A stretch of DNA of 64,000 nucleotides from Trichomonas vaginalis G3 (GCF_026262505.1 NC_067204.1:1583797-1647796), one strand, 5' to 3'. Positions 9,902 through 23,253 are shown, counted from the first letter of the stretch. The notes: a model not told the origin generated them from the letters alone. Numbers and translations: made by a program.

Positions 9902-10169
9902 AGCGGTTTGCTTCAAAAAATTTTAGATGAGATTTGCATAGATATAGATTATATGATTTATACATATGAAAAATAATATATAAAAATATAATTTTGAGAT
10001 AATTATGTAAATAATATTATAAATATTTGAATTTGAGGTATAATTTTATAGTAAAATATATTATAAAGAGTATTTATATAAATATTGTAAAATAATATAA
10101 GTAATAAAAATTGAGACCCCCTCCCTGTTTTTGATGTTTTGTCACTTTTTCGGTAATTCTTATTGTTTC

Positions 10170-10258
10170 CTTTATTTCTCACCGACATTATACATTTTGT
10201 TCAGAAGTAAATCTCCGAATACAGTTGCAACAATCAAAATTTCACAAAGTTTTTCTTA
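10170..10258 (+). repeat. 89-bp duplication flanking element A, right copy
   Basis: Exact second copy of 8108-8196; the gene resumes in its native sequence (TGATACATACAG) after it. Confidence 0.85.
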
Positions 10259-11450
10259 TGATACATACAGTGCTTATGATAAGGACAAGCTCGAATATCT
10301 TTGCAACCAATCAATTTCTTTTGGATCCCAGCCAAAATACAAAATATTCGGAATTCAAAAGTTATTAATTGGCAGAAATCAAACAAAACTTAATTTTTAT
10401 AAGGAACAATACGTAGTATTTACTGATTATCGCAACATTTCCGGAGAAGCAAGAACTTCAGAAGTATCTTTAGAAATTCTTGGAAATACACAATATTCAG
10501 CAATTTATTTCGCTCACACAGGTACAATTACATTAGAATCCTCCAGTGACGAACCTATTCCATGTAATTTTGTTGTTTTTAATTTGAATTATTATGATTG
10601 CACTTCGATTATCACAAATGTAAGGTCTAATTACAAATTCACTTCTCAGGACACAGCTCATACATGTGTTGTTACTGCTTTCACAAATGGAACAGTTCAT
10701 TTCGAAGATGGTGATATTTATGATGTCTATGGAAAAATAAATAGAGCTAATATTATTGTTGAAAAACCTTTTCTAACAATAACTAATTCTAAACACGATT
10801 ACTTATTTTTTTATCATGCTGGCGACAAATATAATACATCATATTTAATCAAAGGAAATAATTCAACTCATAGATCTCTTATCATTTTTGATAATTCGTA
10901 TCATGAAATAAATTCATCAGAACCAGTTGAACAAAAATCAGATGATCATAATTATTCTGATGATGATAGTGATGAAGGACTAAGTGAAGGTGCTGTTTTG
11001 GAAATTATTATTGGAGCAGCAGTTGGAGCAGGTCTCATTGCTGTCGCTGCTTACTTATGTTATAGACACAGAAAATTCAGAGCTGAAAATCCAATTAATC
11101 AAAGCCTTGTTGATAAAACCGAAAAAGATTTACCTTTAGAAGAAACGAACAGCAATCCATATCCTAATGAATATAAAGCACCAGCATATAATCCAAAGCA
11201 AGAACAATCAAATACTTATTTCGAGAATCCTTATGAATAACTATTTTTTTATATATTGTTTATGAACGAATCTTTAAAGATTTATAATGTTTTTTTTATT
11301 ACAATTCTTATTACTCCCATAAGATTGAGCGTGTGAAAATAAGTTTATAACAACATTATCAACATTTTAGGCATCTCAATTATTAAGAAACATAAAGTAT
11401 TTAGTAATATTGAATCAAATTTTATTATATAGGATGGGAGATAATTTTAA

Positions 11451-11714
11451 TTGATAACAATAAGACTATCATTACCATCAAGCATTGCAATTCCTCTTTT
11501 ATGTCTTAAAAAAAAAGAAAAAAGAGAGGAAACACAATCAATAATTCATGAACATTTCATTGATAATAGAAGTTGTCTATTAGAAGAAGTATCTAATAAA
11601 TCCGAACCATTACCTTTAGAAGAGGTTCAAATAAATCCATATTTAATCGAAACAAAAGAAATACCAAATTATTCACAAAAATCGAAATCATTATTCGATA
11701 ATCCTTATGAATAA
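11451..11714 (+). pseudogene. Tail-only relic of a paralogous surface gene, 87 codons
   Basis: No ATG: the frame opens just after a stop and runs to TAA. It matches the end of the 524-residue protein: a hydrophobic remnant (SSIAIPLLC) then a Lys-rich stop-transfer (LKKKEKREE), and a cytoplasmic tail with LPLEE, NPY, a run of Tyr/Lys and the terminal DNPYE, parallel to LPLEE, NPYPNEY and ENPYE in the full protein. Only the 3' end of a second family member survives, 210 bp downstream of each gene. Its conservation in every unit reflects array amplification. Confidence 0.65.
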
Positions 11715-11795
11715 TTCGTGTCAGCTTTCATATGCTTTTATTGACTTTTCTTTTTATTCTGTAATTAAAATTTAATTGACAAAATTTATGCTTTA

Positions 11796-12205
11796 AACTG
11801 CGAATCAAAAGGCGGACCTATCAATTTTTGAATAGTTTACATTTCTAATGCTAACGGTGCCTTCACTGAGAGCGAGAGAAAATTATTAAATATTAGAGCT
11901 CAAATAAGCTTCACGTGCAATAGGTAGCAAATCAACTTCTATTTATGCTTAAATTTCTGGTTTGAAGCTTGTATTAAATTTCGAAATCTTAAATTTTGAA
12001 GTTAGACCCGAAAAAATCGTATCAGTTCATCCTATATTTATATCTGTTTTATGATCCTTTGTTGTTATATCGAATTAGAGCAAATAGCTTGTGCGGTCCA
12101 AAAGGTGTACCTGGCAGAAATCGACTTTTTGAGAGAAACTCATATAATTAATTGTATGACTTCTCTCAAAAAGTTGAAGGTAGGTACGCCTTTTGACTCG
12201 CAGTT
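11796..12205 (+). mobile_element. Element D, 410-bp MITE with TA target sites
   Basis: Terminal inverted repeats of about 25 bp: AACTGCGAATCAAAAGGCGG at the left; the reverse of the right end reads AACTGCGAGTCAAAAGGCGT. Each end is flanked by TA, as in Tc1/mariner insertions. An internal hairpin pairs CTTTTTGAGAGAA with TTCTCTCAAAAAG. Short frames inside it are incidental. Confidence 0.7.
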
Positions 12206-13293
12206 TATATCCAAGAACATCAAATTAATTGAAACATGTTTACTAAGATAATATTGTCTCTTCTTGGTGGTAATATAGTTTCAACATCAAACAAACTATA
12301 TAAAATTATGTATTTTGAGATTTGGACTTTACAAGGAATTCTCAATAGCAAAATGTTGTATTTCTGAAGCATTAATTTTTACAAATCCATGGTTATTCGC
12401 ACACGTATTAATTTCAATCACTCATAATCCTTTTCTAATCCAATTTCTCTTTTTTGGATAGTAGCTTAGATGCATAAGGCAATTACGACCTTCTTCATTT
12501 TTGTTCTTGAGGACTGATTCATGAAATATTGACCCATTCTGATACAAAAATTTTGGATCCACTTTTATTTTATTTTTAAAATTTTAAAAATAATACATTA
12601 AAAGGATTATCCAATAAACTAAAATGATTTGACAATCTGACTGTGTAAAATATTCAAAATTCATTCTGAATAGATCCGCTTTCAAATTAAAATCATTGTG
12701 AATGTCCTGGTTTTACTATACAATCACCAATGGTATAATTAACAGAACAGGAGATTATTTAATTGACATTGGTTCATATGGTCAAGATATTACTTTTTCA
12801 TTTGCAGATAACAAATCATTTAGTTATTATTTTATTCTACAAGATACATATATGAGCGATTACTTGCGTATTAACTATGAATCATGCACAAGCAAAATAT
12901 GGAAAATCACAGAGCCAACTTTTAATTTTAAATCAACAAACACGTATTATAATTATAAAGTAAGATTTTGTGTAGTTTCTTTTCCAAATTACTGCGATTC
13001 CATAGAATTTCTATCCGAATCGAACGATCTAGCTTTCAATTATTCAAATAAAAATATGAAATCAATAAGAATTACTGCTCAGTTTACTTAGATCCAACAG
13101 ATGTTAGATTGAACATAAGCACATCTTCGGATGATTACGATTTTAATTATTCTTATTATCAACCAACATTTCAATACAAAGTTATAAATTACACAACAGA
13201 CCATCTTTATTTCTCACCGACATTATACATTTTGTTCAGAAGTAAATCTCCGAATACAGTTGCAACAATCAAAATTTCACAAAGTTTTTCTTA

Positions 13294-15266
13294 GAGTATA
13301 TAAGAATTTCCGAAAAAGTGACACCCAAAAAGTGACACTTTCAATAGGGAGTAACAGTTAAAAAGTGACAATTTAAAATTCACAATAAATAAAAATAATA
13401 AATTTTTTAGTCTATTAAATTATTCTTTTCTTTGAAATCCTCCAAAAATTCTTCGAAATGTTCTAAAATATAATCTGGAGAATTATAACAAAATTCATTA
13501 ATTTCTAACATATACGTATCTAACAATTCATTTGGAATTTCAAACGATCTTAAATATGTAATTGAATTTTGTATCTTCTCATTTATTTGAGAAAGTTTTT
13601 CTTCAGCATTTTCCAATAAAAATCTTAATGGATTCAAATTGGCTTCTTGATTCTGAACAAAATTTAATACTTGGTATAAACGTGATTGAACTTCTCTTTT
13701 CAATTTTGTTTTATAATCTGTCAATCGAGGCTCGCGAATTCTAATTGAAGGAATAAAACCTGTTTGAAGTAAATCGTTTTTAATACGATAAAAGTAATTG
13801 GGTGCAACTTCTTCTAAAAGATTTTTGACAAAAACATCAATTCTTTGATTTTTAACGCAGCCAAAATCGTGATATTTTATCTTTTTAAATAAAGATTCAG
13901 AAACGTTATTCACAACGGTTAATTCATTTGGTCTGGCAGCGGCTATCCACATCATAGCCAACAATTCCTTATACAAAATTCAAAAACTTTGGTGCAATCA
14001 GTTCTGATTGCACCCAAGTTTTTGAACTTTCTTGAGGGAATTAAAGGGTGAGAGATTTATAGTCTATCTATATATCTCCCACCCTCTAATTCCCTCCCTG
14101 ACAGCGGGAAACTTTGTCTGAATGTTAAACTATTCAGACAAAGTTTCCCACTGTTTGCGAAGGAATTGTTGGCTATGATGTACTGATTCATGATCAGTAC
14201 AACATAGCCAACAATTCCCTATATAAAGTTCAAAAACTTGGGTGCAATCAGAACTGATTGCACCCAAGTTTTTGAACTTTCTTGAGGGAATGGAAGAGTA
14301 AGAGGTATACATTATGAATATATACCTCTTACCCTTCCATTCCCTCTCTGACAGCGGGAAACTTTGTCTGAATGTTAAACTATTCAGACAAAGTTTCCCG
14401 CTGTCAGCGAAAGAATTGTTCCATCTGGTGCATAGAGTGTGAATCTATGCACCAAATGGAGCAAGTCCCTCGCGAAATTGCCCAAACTTGCGTCGCATTT
14501 CAAAGATTGCGACCCAAATTTTGGCGATTTCTAGTAGAGATGGAGTATTTTGAGTCACTGACCTATATGCAGTGGCTCAAAGGGCTCCATCTCTACTTTG
14601 AAGCAAGGAAACTTTCCTCGAAATTTTGATAATTTGAAGAAAGTTTTCAAGCAATTAACAAAGGATTACTCGCTATGAGGTAAAAATTCTAGATTTTCAC
14701 CTCATAGCGAGAGCTTCCCTTTCATTGCTTGAAAACTTTCCCCAGCTTCAAAATTGGGGAAAGGGCTGTAAAGTCGACTCCGATACCAGCAGGTACCAGA
14801 GTATTTAAAAGAGAAGCCCTCGTACGAGTTTCTATGAAGACCTTCTCATTCAAGAAGATCTTAATAGAAAATCGTACGAGGGCATTGGAAACTCGCGTCT
14901 GGTACATGTTGGTACCAGAGTGTTTGAGATTTGAAGACTCTGGTACTAACATGTACCAGAATTTATGATGAATTTAAGATGGACCATTATAAAATGGTAG
15001 CGGTTTGCTTCAAAAAATTTTAGATGAGATTTGCATAGATATAGATTATATGATTTATACATATGAAAAATAATATATAAAAATATAATTTTGAGATAAT
15101 TATGTAAATAATATTATAAATATTTGAATTTGAGGTATAATTTTATAGTAAAATATATTATAAAGAGTATTTATATAAATATTGTAAAATAATATAAGTA
15201 ATAAAAATTGAGACCCCCTCCCTGTTTTTGATGTTTTGTCACTTTTTCGGTAATTCTTATTGTTTC
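13294..15266 (+). mobile_element. Element A copy 2
   Basis: 1,973 bp, identical in layout to copy 1; hairpin chain 13979-14998; flanking duplications 13205-13293 and 15267-15355. Confidence 0.85.
13407..13976 (-). pseudogene. Transposase-like remnant in A copy 2
   Basis: The same 189-codon frame as 8310-8879 with no differences in translation. Confidence 0.55.
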
Positions 15267-16069
15267 CTTTATTTCTCACCGACATTATACATTTTGTTCA
15301 GAAGTAAATCTCCGAATACAGTTGCAACAATCAAAATTTCACAAAGTTTTTCTTATGATACATACAGTGCTTATGATAAGGACAAGCTCGAATATCTTTG
15401 CAACCAATCAATTTCTTTTGGATCCCAGCCAAAATACAAAATATTCGGAATTCAAAAGTTATTAATTGGCAGAAATCAAACAAAACTTAATTTTTATAAG
15501 GAACAATACGTAGTATTTACTGATTATCGCAACATTTCCGGAGAAGCAAGAACTTCAGAAGTATCTTTAGAAATTCTTGGAAATACACAATATTCAGCAA
15601 TTTATTTCGCTCACACAGGTACAATTACATTAGAATCCTCCAGTGACGAACCTATTCCATGTAATTTTGTTGTTTTTTAATTTGAATTATTATGATTGCA
15701 CTTCGATTATCACAAATGTAAGGTCTAATTACAAATTCACTTCTCAGGACACAGCTCATACATGTGTTGTTACTGCTTTCACAAATGGAACAGTTCATTT
15801 CGAAGATGGTGATATTTATGATGTCTATGGAAAAATAAATAGAGCTAATATTATTGTTGAAAAACCTTTTCTAACAATAACTAATTCTAAACACGATTAC
15901 TTATTTTTTTATCATGCTGGCGACAAATATAATACATCATATTTAATCAAAGGAAATAATTCAACTCATAGATCTCTTATCATTTTTGATAATTCGTATC
16001 ATGAAATAAATTCATCAGAACCAGTTGAACAAAAATCAGATGATCATAATTATTCTGATGATGATAGTG

Positions 16070-17321
16070 TTGTAAACAGAAATTCATCAAAAGTGACACC
16101 TCAGAAAAGCTAAAATATTGAATTTTTGGAACTTTTGATAGAGCACGTTTTTAAATATTAATTAAAGTAAATGTATATTTTGTAAAGATTCTTTTTAATA
16201 AAAAAATAAAATTTTGAAGAAGAACACAAAATCTTCTGAAAATAATATCACATAAACTCATATTATTTTCTAATATATAACTATTTTATATAAAAATCAA
16301 ATTCAATGATCTTAAAAGCGAAGGATAAACCTCAAAATTTACGAATATAATGAGTGGGAATATAATGCTTATCTATCATAAAACCATATGAAATATCAAT
16401 TTTTGCTTTACGCCTAATTTTTGACGACAATTAGCAAAAAATGTTAAATGTTAACACTCAGTCCATTTGAATATGAAAAATAAAATTGACTTTGATTAAA
16501 TGTTTTTATTTATCATGCAATTCTTCTTGCGACCAAAGATTTGAATAAAATTTCAAAAAATAAGATAGCTGAAAAAATAATATACGGTAGTGTTTACTAA
16601 TAGATGAATAGTATATAAATTCTATTAAAATGGATTTGATCCAAAAAAATATAAAACCAAAAATAATTGTTATAATTTAAATGAAGAAGTAATTTAAAAC
16701 GATTTTATTTATGATCAAATTTTATATATTTTTTTGGATGAAATCCATTTTAATAGAATTTATATACTATTCATCTATTAGTAAACACTACCGTATATTA
16801 TTTTTTCAGCTATCTTATTTTTTGAAATTTTATTCAAATCTTTGGTCGCAAGAAGAATTGCATGATAAATAAAAACATTTAATCAAAGTCAATTTTATTT
16901 TTCATATTCAAATGGACTGAGTGTTAACATTTAACATTTTTTGCTAATTGTCGTCAAAAATTAGGCGTAAAGCAAAAATTGATATTTCATATGGTTTTAT
17001 GATAGATAAGCATTATATTCCCACTCATTATATTCGTAAATTTTGAGGTTTATCCTTCGCTTTTAAGATCATTGAATTTGATTTTTATATAAAATAGTTA
17101 TATATTAGAAAATAATATGAGTTTATGTGATATTATTTTTCAGAAGATTTCATTCTATATGCCTATGAAAAGTACTCTCAAAACTAACTTTTTCCTAATT
17201 ATAATTAAATCTAGAATATTGTATTATGCTTAGTATTATTTCATTTTTCTCATTCAATTTAGAATTTACAAATGTCAAAAAATTGAGAGCTGTCACTTTT
17301 GATGAATTTCTGTTTATTACA
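16070..17321 (+). mobile_element. Element B copy 1: foldback element
   Basis: 1,252 bp with a 6-bp target duplication, ATAGTG (16064-16069 and 17322-17327). TIRs: TTGTAAACAGAAATTCATC at the left and, reversed at the right end, TGTAATAAACAGAAATTCAT, each continuing CAAAAGTGACA. Most of the element is one long near-perfect inverted repeat, 16230-17149, with arms of about 425 bp and a loop of about 70 bp centred near 16690. No coding frame. Its sequence is unrelated to A except for the TIR core. Confidence 0.85.
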
Positions 17322-17806
17322 ATAGTGATGAAGGACTAAGTGAAGGTGCTGTTTTGGAAATTATTATTGGAGCAGCAGTTGGAGCAGGTCTCATTGCTGT
17401 CGCTGCTTACTTATGTTATAGACACAGAAAATTCAGAGCTGAAAATCCAATTAATCAAAGCCTTGTTGATAAAACCGAAAAAGATTTACCTTTAGAAGAA
17501 ACGAACAGCAATCCATATCCTAATGAATATAAAGCACCAGCATATAATCCAAAGCAAGAACAATCAAATACTTATTTCGAGAATCCTTATGAATAACTAT
17601 TTTTTTATATATTGTTTATGAACGAATCTTTAAAGATTTATAATGTTTTTTTTATTACAATTCTTATTACTCCCATAAGATTGAGCGTGTGAAAATAAGT
17701 TTATAACAACATTATCAACATTTTAGGCATCTCAATTATTAAGAAACATAAAGTATTTAGTAATATTGAATCAAATTTTATTATATAGGATGGGAGATAA
17801 TTTTAA

Positions 17807-18069
17807 TTGATAACAATAAGACTATCATTACCATCAAGCATTGCAATTCCTCTTTTATGTCTTAAAAAAAAGAAAAAAGAGAGGAAACACAATCAATAAT
17901 TCATGAACATTTCATTGATAATAGAAGTTGTCTATTAGAAGAAGTATCTAATAAATCCGAACCATTACCTTTAGAAGAGGTTCAAATAAATCCATATTTA
18001 ATCGAAACAAAAGAAATACCAAATTATTCACAAAAATCGAAATCATTATTCGATAATCCTTATGAATAA
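17807..18069 (+). pseudogene. Tail-only relic, copy 2
   Basis: As 11451-11714 but one A shorter in the homopolymer at the Lys-rich region, which shifts the frame. Confidence 0.6.
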
Positions 18070-18150
18070 TTCGTGTCAGCTTTCATATGCTTTTATTGAC
18101 TTTTCTTTTTATTCTGTAATTAAAATTTAATTGACAAAATTTATGCTTTA

Positions 18151-18560
18151 AACTGCGAATCAAAAGGCGGACCTATCAATTTTTGAATAGTTTACATTTC
18201 TAATGCTAACGGTGCCTTCACTGAGAGCGAGAGAAAATTATTAAATATTAGAGCTCAAATAAGCTTCACGTGCAATAGGTAGCAAATCAACTTCTATTTA
18301 TGCTTAAATTTCTGGTTTGAAGCTTGTATTAAATTTCGAAATCTTAAATTTTGAAGTTAGACCCGAAAAAATCGTATCAGTTCATCCTATATTTATATCT
18401 GTTTTATGATCCTTTGTTGTTATATCGAATTAGAGCAAATAGCTTGTGCGGTCCAAAAGGTGTACCTGGCAGAAATCGACTTTTTGAGAGAAACTCATAT
18501 AATTAATTGTATGACTTCTCTCAAAAAGTTGAAGGTAGGTACGCCTTTTGACTCGCAGTT
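18151..18560 (+). mobile_element. Element D copy
   Basis: 410 bp, TA on both sides, same TIRs as 11796-12205. Confidence 0.7.
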
Positions 18561-19651
18561 TATATCCAAGAACATCAAATTAATTGAAACATGTTTACTA
18601 AGATAATATTGTCTCTTCTTGGTGGTAATATAGTTTCAACATCAAACAAACTAAATATAAAATTATGTATTTTGAGATTTGGACTTTACAAGGAATTCTC
18701 AATAGCAAAATGTTGTATTTCTGAAGCATTAATTTTTACAAATCCATGGTTATTCGCACACGTATTAATTTCAATCACTCATAATCCTTTTCTAATCCAA
18801 TTTCTCTTTTTTGGATAGTAGCTTAGATGCATAAGGCAATTACGACCTTCTTCATTTTTGTTCTTGAGGACTGATTCATGAAATATTGACCCATTCTGAT
18901 ACAAAAATTTTGGATCCACTTTTATTTTATTTTTAAAATTTTAAAAATAATACATTAAAAGGATTATCCAATAAACTAAAATGATTTGACAATCTGACTG
19001 TGTAAAATATTCAAAATTCATTCTGAATAGATCCGCTTTCAAATTAAAATCATTGTGAATGTCCTGGTTTTACTATACAATCACCAATGGTATAATTAAC
19101 AGAACAGGAGATTATTTAATTGACATTGGTTCATATGGTCAAGATATTACTTTTTCATTTGCAGATAACAAATCATTTAGTTATTATTTTATTCTACAAG
19201 ATACATATATGAGCGATTACTTGCGTATTAACTATGAATCATGCACAAGCAAAATATGGAAAATCACAGAGCCAACTTTTAATTTTAAATCAACAAACAC
19301 GTATTATAATTATAAAGTAAGATTTTGTGTAGTTTCTTTTCCAAATTACTGCGATTCCATAGAATTTCTATCCGAATCGAACGATCTAGCTTTCAATTAT
19401 TCAAATAAAAAATATGAAATCAATAAGAATTACTGCTCAGTTTACTTAGATCCAACAGATGTTAGATTGAACATAAGCACATCTTCGGATGATTACGATT
19501 TTAATTATTCTTATTATCAACCAACATTTCAATACAAAGTTATAAATTACACAACAGACCATCTTTATTTCTCACCGACATTATACATTTTGTTCAGAAG
19601 TAAATCTCCGAATACAGTTGCAACAATCAAAATTTCACAAAGTTTTTCTTA

Positions 19652-21624
19652 GAGTATATAAGAATTTCCGAAAAAGTGACACCCAAAAAGTGACACTTTC
19701 AATAGGGAGTAACAGTTAAAAAGTGACAATTTAAAATTCACAATAAATAAAAATAATAAATTTTTTAGTCTATTAAATTATTCTTTTCTTTGAAATCCTC
19801 CAAAAATTCTTCGAAATGTTCTAAAATATAATCTGGAGAATTATAACAAAATTCATTAATTTCTAACATATACGTATCTAACAATTCATTTGGAATTTCA
19901 AACGATCTTAAATATGTAATTGAATTTTGTATCTTCTCATTTATTTGAGAAAGTTTTTCTTCAGCATTTTCCAATAAAAATCTTAATGGATTCAAATTGG
20001 CTTCTTGATTCTGAACAAAATTTAATACTTGGTATAAACGTGATTGAACTTCTCTTTTCAATTTTGTTTTATAATCTGTCAATCGAGGCTCGCGAATTCT
20101 AATTGAAGGAATAAAACCTGTTTGAAGTAAATCGTTTTTAATACGATAAAAGTAATTGGGTGCAACTTCTTCTAAAAGATTTTTGACAAAAACATCAATT
20201 CTTTGATTTTTAACGCAGCCAAAATCGTGATATTTTATCTTTTTAAATAAAGATTCAGAAACGTTATTCACAACGGTTAATTCATTTGGTCTGGCAGCGG
20301 CTATCCACATCATAGCCAACAATTCCTTATACAAAATTCAAAAACTTTGGTGCAATCAGTTCTGATTGCACCCAAGTTTTTGAACTTTCTTGAGGGAATT
20401 AAAGGGTGAGAGATTTATAGTCTATCTATATATCTCCCACCCTCTAATTCCCTCCCTGACAGCGGGAAACTTTGTCTGAATGTTAAACTATTCAGACAAA
20501 GTTTCCCACTGTTTGCGAAGGAATTGTTGGCTATGATGTACTGATTCATGATCAGTACAACATAGCCAACAATTCCCTATATAAAGTTCAAAAACTTGGG
20601 TGCAATCAGAACTGATTGCACCCAAGTTTTTGAACTTTCTTGAGGGAATGGAAGAGTAAGAGGTATACATTATGAATATATACCTCTTACCCTTCCATTC
20701 CCTCTCTGACAGCGGGAAACTTTGTCTGAATGTTAAACTATTCAGACAAAGTTTCCCGCTGTCAGCGAAAGAATTGTTCCATCTGGTGCATAGAGTGTGA
20801 ATCTATGCACCAAATGGAGCAAGTCCCTCGCGAAATTGCCCAAACTTGCGTCGCATTTCAAAGATTGCGACCCAAATTTTGGCGATTTCTAGTAGAGATG
20901 GAGTATTTTGAGTCACTGACCTATATGCAGTGGCTCAAAGGGCTCCATCTCTACTTTGAAGCAAGGAAACTTTCCTCGAAATTTTGATAATTTGAAGAAA
21001 GTTTTCAAGCAATTAACAAAGGATTACTCGCTATGAGGTAAAAATTCTAGATTTTCACCTCATAGCGAGAGCTTCCCTTTCATTGCTTGAAAACTTTCCC
21101 CAGCTTCAAAATTGGGGAAAGGGCTGTAAAGTCGACTCCGATACCAGCAGGTACCAGAGTATTTAAAAGAGAAGCCCTCGTACGAGTTTCTATGAAGACC
21201 TTCTCATTCAAGAAGATCTTAATAGAAAATCGTACGAGGGCATTGGAAACTCGCGTCTGGTACATGTTGGTACCAGAGTGTTTGAGATTTGAAGACTCTG
21301 GTACTAACATGTACCAGAATTTATGATGAATTTAAGATGGACCATTATAAAATGGTAGCGGTTTGCTTCAAAAAATTTTAGATGAGATTTGCATAGATAT
21401 AGATTATATGATTTATACATATGAAAAATAATATATAAAAATATAATTTTGAGATAATTATGTAAATAATATTATAAATATTTGAATTTGAGGTATAATT
21501 TTATAGTAAAATATATTATAAAGAGTATTTATATAAATATTGTAAAATAATATAAGTAATAAAAATTGAGACCCCCTCCCTGTTTTTGATGTTTTGTCAC
21601 TTTTTCGGTAATTCTTATTGTTTC
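19652..21624 (+). mobile_element. Element A copy 3
   Basis: 1,973 bp; hairpin chain 20337-21356; same 89-bp duplication on both sides. Confidence 0.85.
19765..20334 (-). pseudogene. Transposase-like remnant in A copy 3
   Basis: 189-codon frame identical to that at 8310-8879. Confidence 0.55.
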
Positions 21625-22906
21625 CTTTATTTCTCACCGACATTATACATTTTGTTCAGAAGTAAATCTCCGAATACAGTTGCAACAATCAAAATTTCAC
21701 AAAGTTTTTCTTATGATACATACAGTGCTTATGATAAGGACAAGCTCGAATATCTTTGCAACCAATCAATTTCTTTTGGATCCCAGCCAAAATACAAAAT
21801 ATTCGGAATTCAAAAGTTATTAATTGGCAGAAATCAAACAAAACTTAATTTTTATAAGGAACAATACGTAGTATTTACTGATTATCGCAACATTTCCGGA
21901 GAAGCAAGAACTTCAGAAGTATCTTTAGAAATTCTTGGAAATACACAATATTCAGCAATTTATTTCGCTCACACAGGTACAATTACATTAGAATCCTCCA
22001 GTGACGAACCTATTCCATGTAATTTTGTTGTTTTTAATTTGAATTATTATGATTGCACTTCGATTATCACAAATGTAAGGTCTAATTACAAATTCACTTC
22101 TCAGGACACAGCTCATACATGTGTTGTTACTGCTTTTCACAAATGGAACAGTTTCAGTTTCGAAGATGGTGATATTTATGATGTCTATGGAAAAATAAAT
22201 AGAGCTAATATTATTGTTGAAAAATTTTCTAACAATAACTAATTCTAAACACGATTACTTATTTTTTTATCATGCTGGCGACAAATATAATACATCATAT
22301 TTAATCAAAGGAAATAATTCAACTCATAGATCTCTTATCATTTTTTGATAATTCGTATCATGAAATAAATTCATCAGAACCAGTTGAACAAAAATCAGAT
22401 GATCATAATTATTCTGATGATGATAGTGATGAAGGACTAAGTGAAGGTGCTGTTTTGGAAATTATTATTGGAGCAGCAGTTGGAGCAGGTCTCATTGCTG
22501 TCGCTGCTTACTTATGTTATAGACACAGAAAATTCAGAGCTGAAAATCCAATTAATCAAAGCCTTGTTGATAAAACCGAAAAAGATTTACCTTTAGAAGA
22601 AACGAACAGCAATCCATATCCTAATGAATATAAAGCACCAGCATATAATCCAAAGCAAGAACAATCAAATACTTATTTCGAGAATCCTTATGAATAACTA
22701 TTTTTTTTATATATTGTTTATGAACGAATCTTTAAAGATTTATAATGTTTTTTTATTACAATTCTTATTACTCCCATAAGATTGAGCGTGTGAAAATAAG
22801 TTTATAACAACATTATCAACATTTTAGGCATCTCAATTATTAAGAAACATAAAGTATTTAGTAATATTGAATCAAATTTATTATATAGGATGGGAGATAA
22901 TTTTAA

Positions 22907-23170
22907 TTGATAACAATAAGACTATCATTACCATCAAGCATTGCAATTCCTCTTTTATGTCTTAAAAAAAAAGAAAAAAGAGAGGAAACACAATCAATAA
23001 TTCATGAACATTTCATTGATAATAGAAGTTGTCTATTAGAAGAAGTATCTAATAAATCCGAACCATTACCTTTAGAAGAGGTTCAAATAAATCCATATTT
23101 AATCGAAACAAAAGAAATACCAAATTATTCACAAAAATCGAAATCATTATTCGATAATCCTTATGAATAA
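22907..23170 (+). pseudogene. Tail-only relic, copy 3
   Basis: Same translation as 11451-11714, ending DNPYE. Confidence 0.6.
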
Positions 23171-23253
23171 TTCGTGTCAGCTTTCATATGCTTTTTTTTT
23201 GACTTTTCTTTTTATTCTGTAATTAAAATTTAATTGACAAAATTTATGCTTTA

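Larger units (their letters stand above)
8197..10169 (+). mobile_element. Element A copy 1: hairpin-array transposon
   Basis: 1,973 bp inserted in the gene. The ends form imperfect terminal inverted repeats: ATAAGAATTTCCGAAAAAGT near 8202-8221 and, reversed at the right end, ATAAGAATTACCGAAAAAGT, each followed by GACA. In order it holds the left TIR with a second AAAAAGTGACAC 15 bp inward, a minus-strand transposase-like remnant (8310-8879), a chain of 17 hairpins (8882-9901), about 240 bp of very AT-rich DNA, and the right TIR. The flanking 89-bp duplication is far longer than the target duplications usual for DNA transposons. Family not established; the long-TIR, non-autonomous layout is compatible with a Mutator-like origin but this is inference. 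Confidence 0.85.
7592..11240 (+). pseudogene. Surface-gene copy 1 (plus block), interrupted by A
   Basis: The N-terminal third (7592-8196) is followed by element A and then by the remainder, 10170-11240, which reads through the membrane span and NPYE tail in one frame. The 5' part carries many one-base insertions relative to all other copies, for example near 7625, 7714 and 7915-7980. These cluster next to the N gap and look like uncorrected read errors. Confidence 0.8.
12702..17596 (+). pseudogene. Surface-gene copy 2, interrupted by A and B
   Basis: Coding segments are 12702-13293, 15267-16069 and 17322-17596, separated by elements A and B. B falls in the acidic juxtamembrane stretch just before the membrane span. 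A few one-base differences (for example an extra T near 15675) also break the frame. Confidence 0.85.
19059..22697 (+). pseudogene. Surface-gene copy 3, interrupted by A only
   Basis: Coding segments are 19059-19651 and 21625-22697. No B insertion. One-base indels between about 22133 and 22345 break the 3' frame; no such changes exist in the uninterrupted minus-strand genes. Confidence 0.85.

Noticed and set aside
12051-12251. 66-codon and 75-codon frames in each array spacer
   Set aside because: They lie in or next to MITE D and include its inverted repeats; conservation among copies only reflects array amplification.
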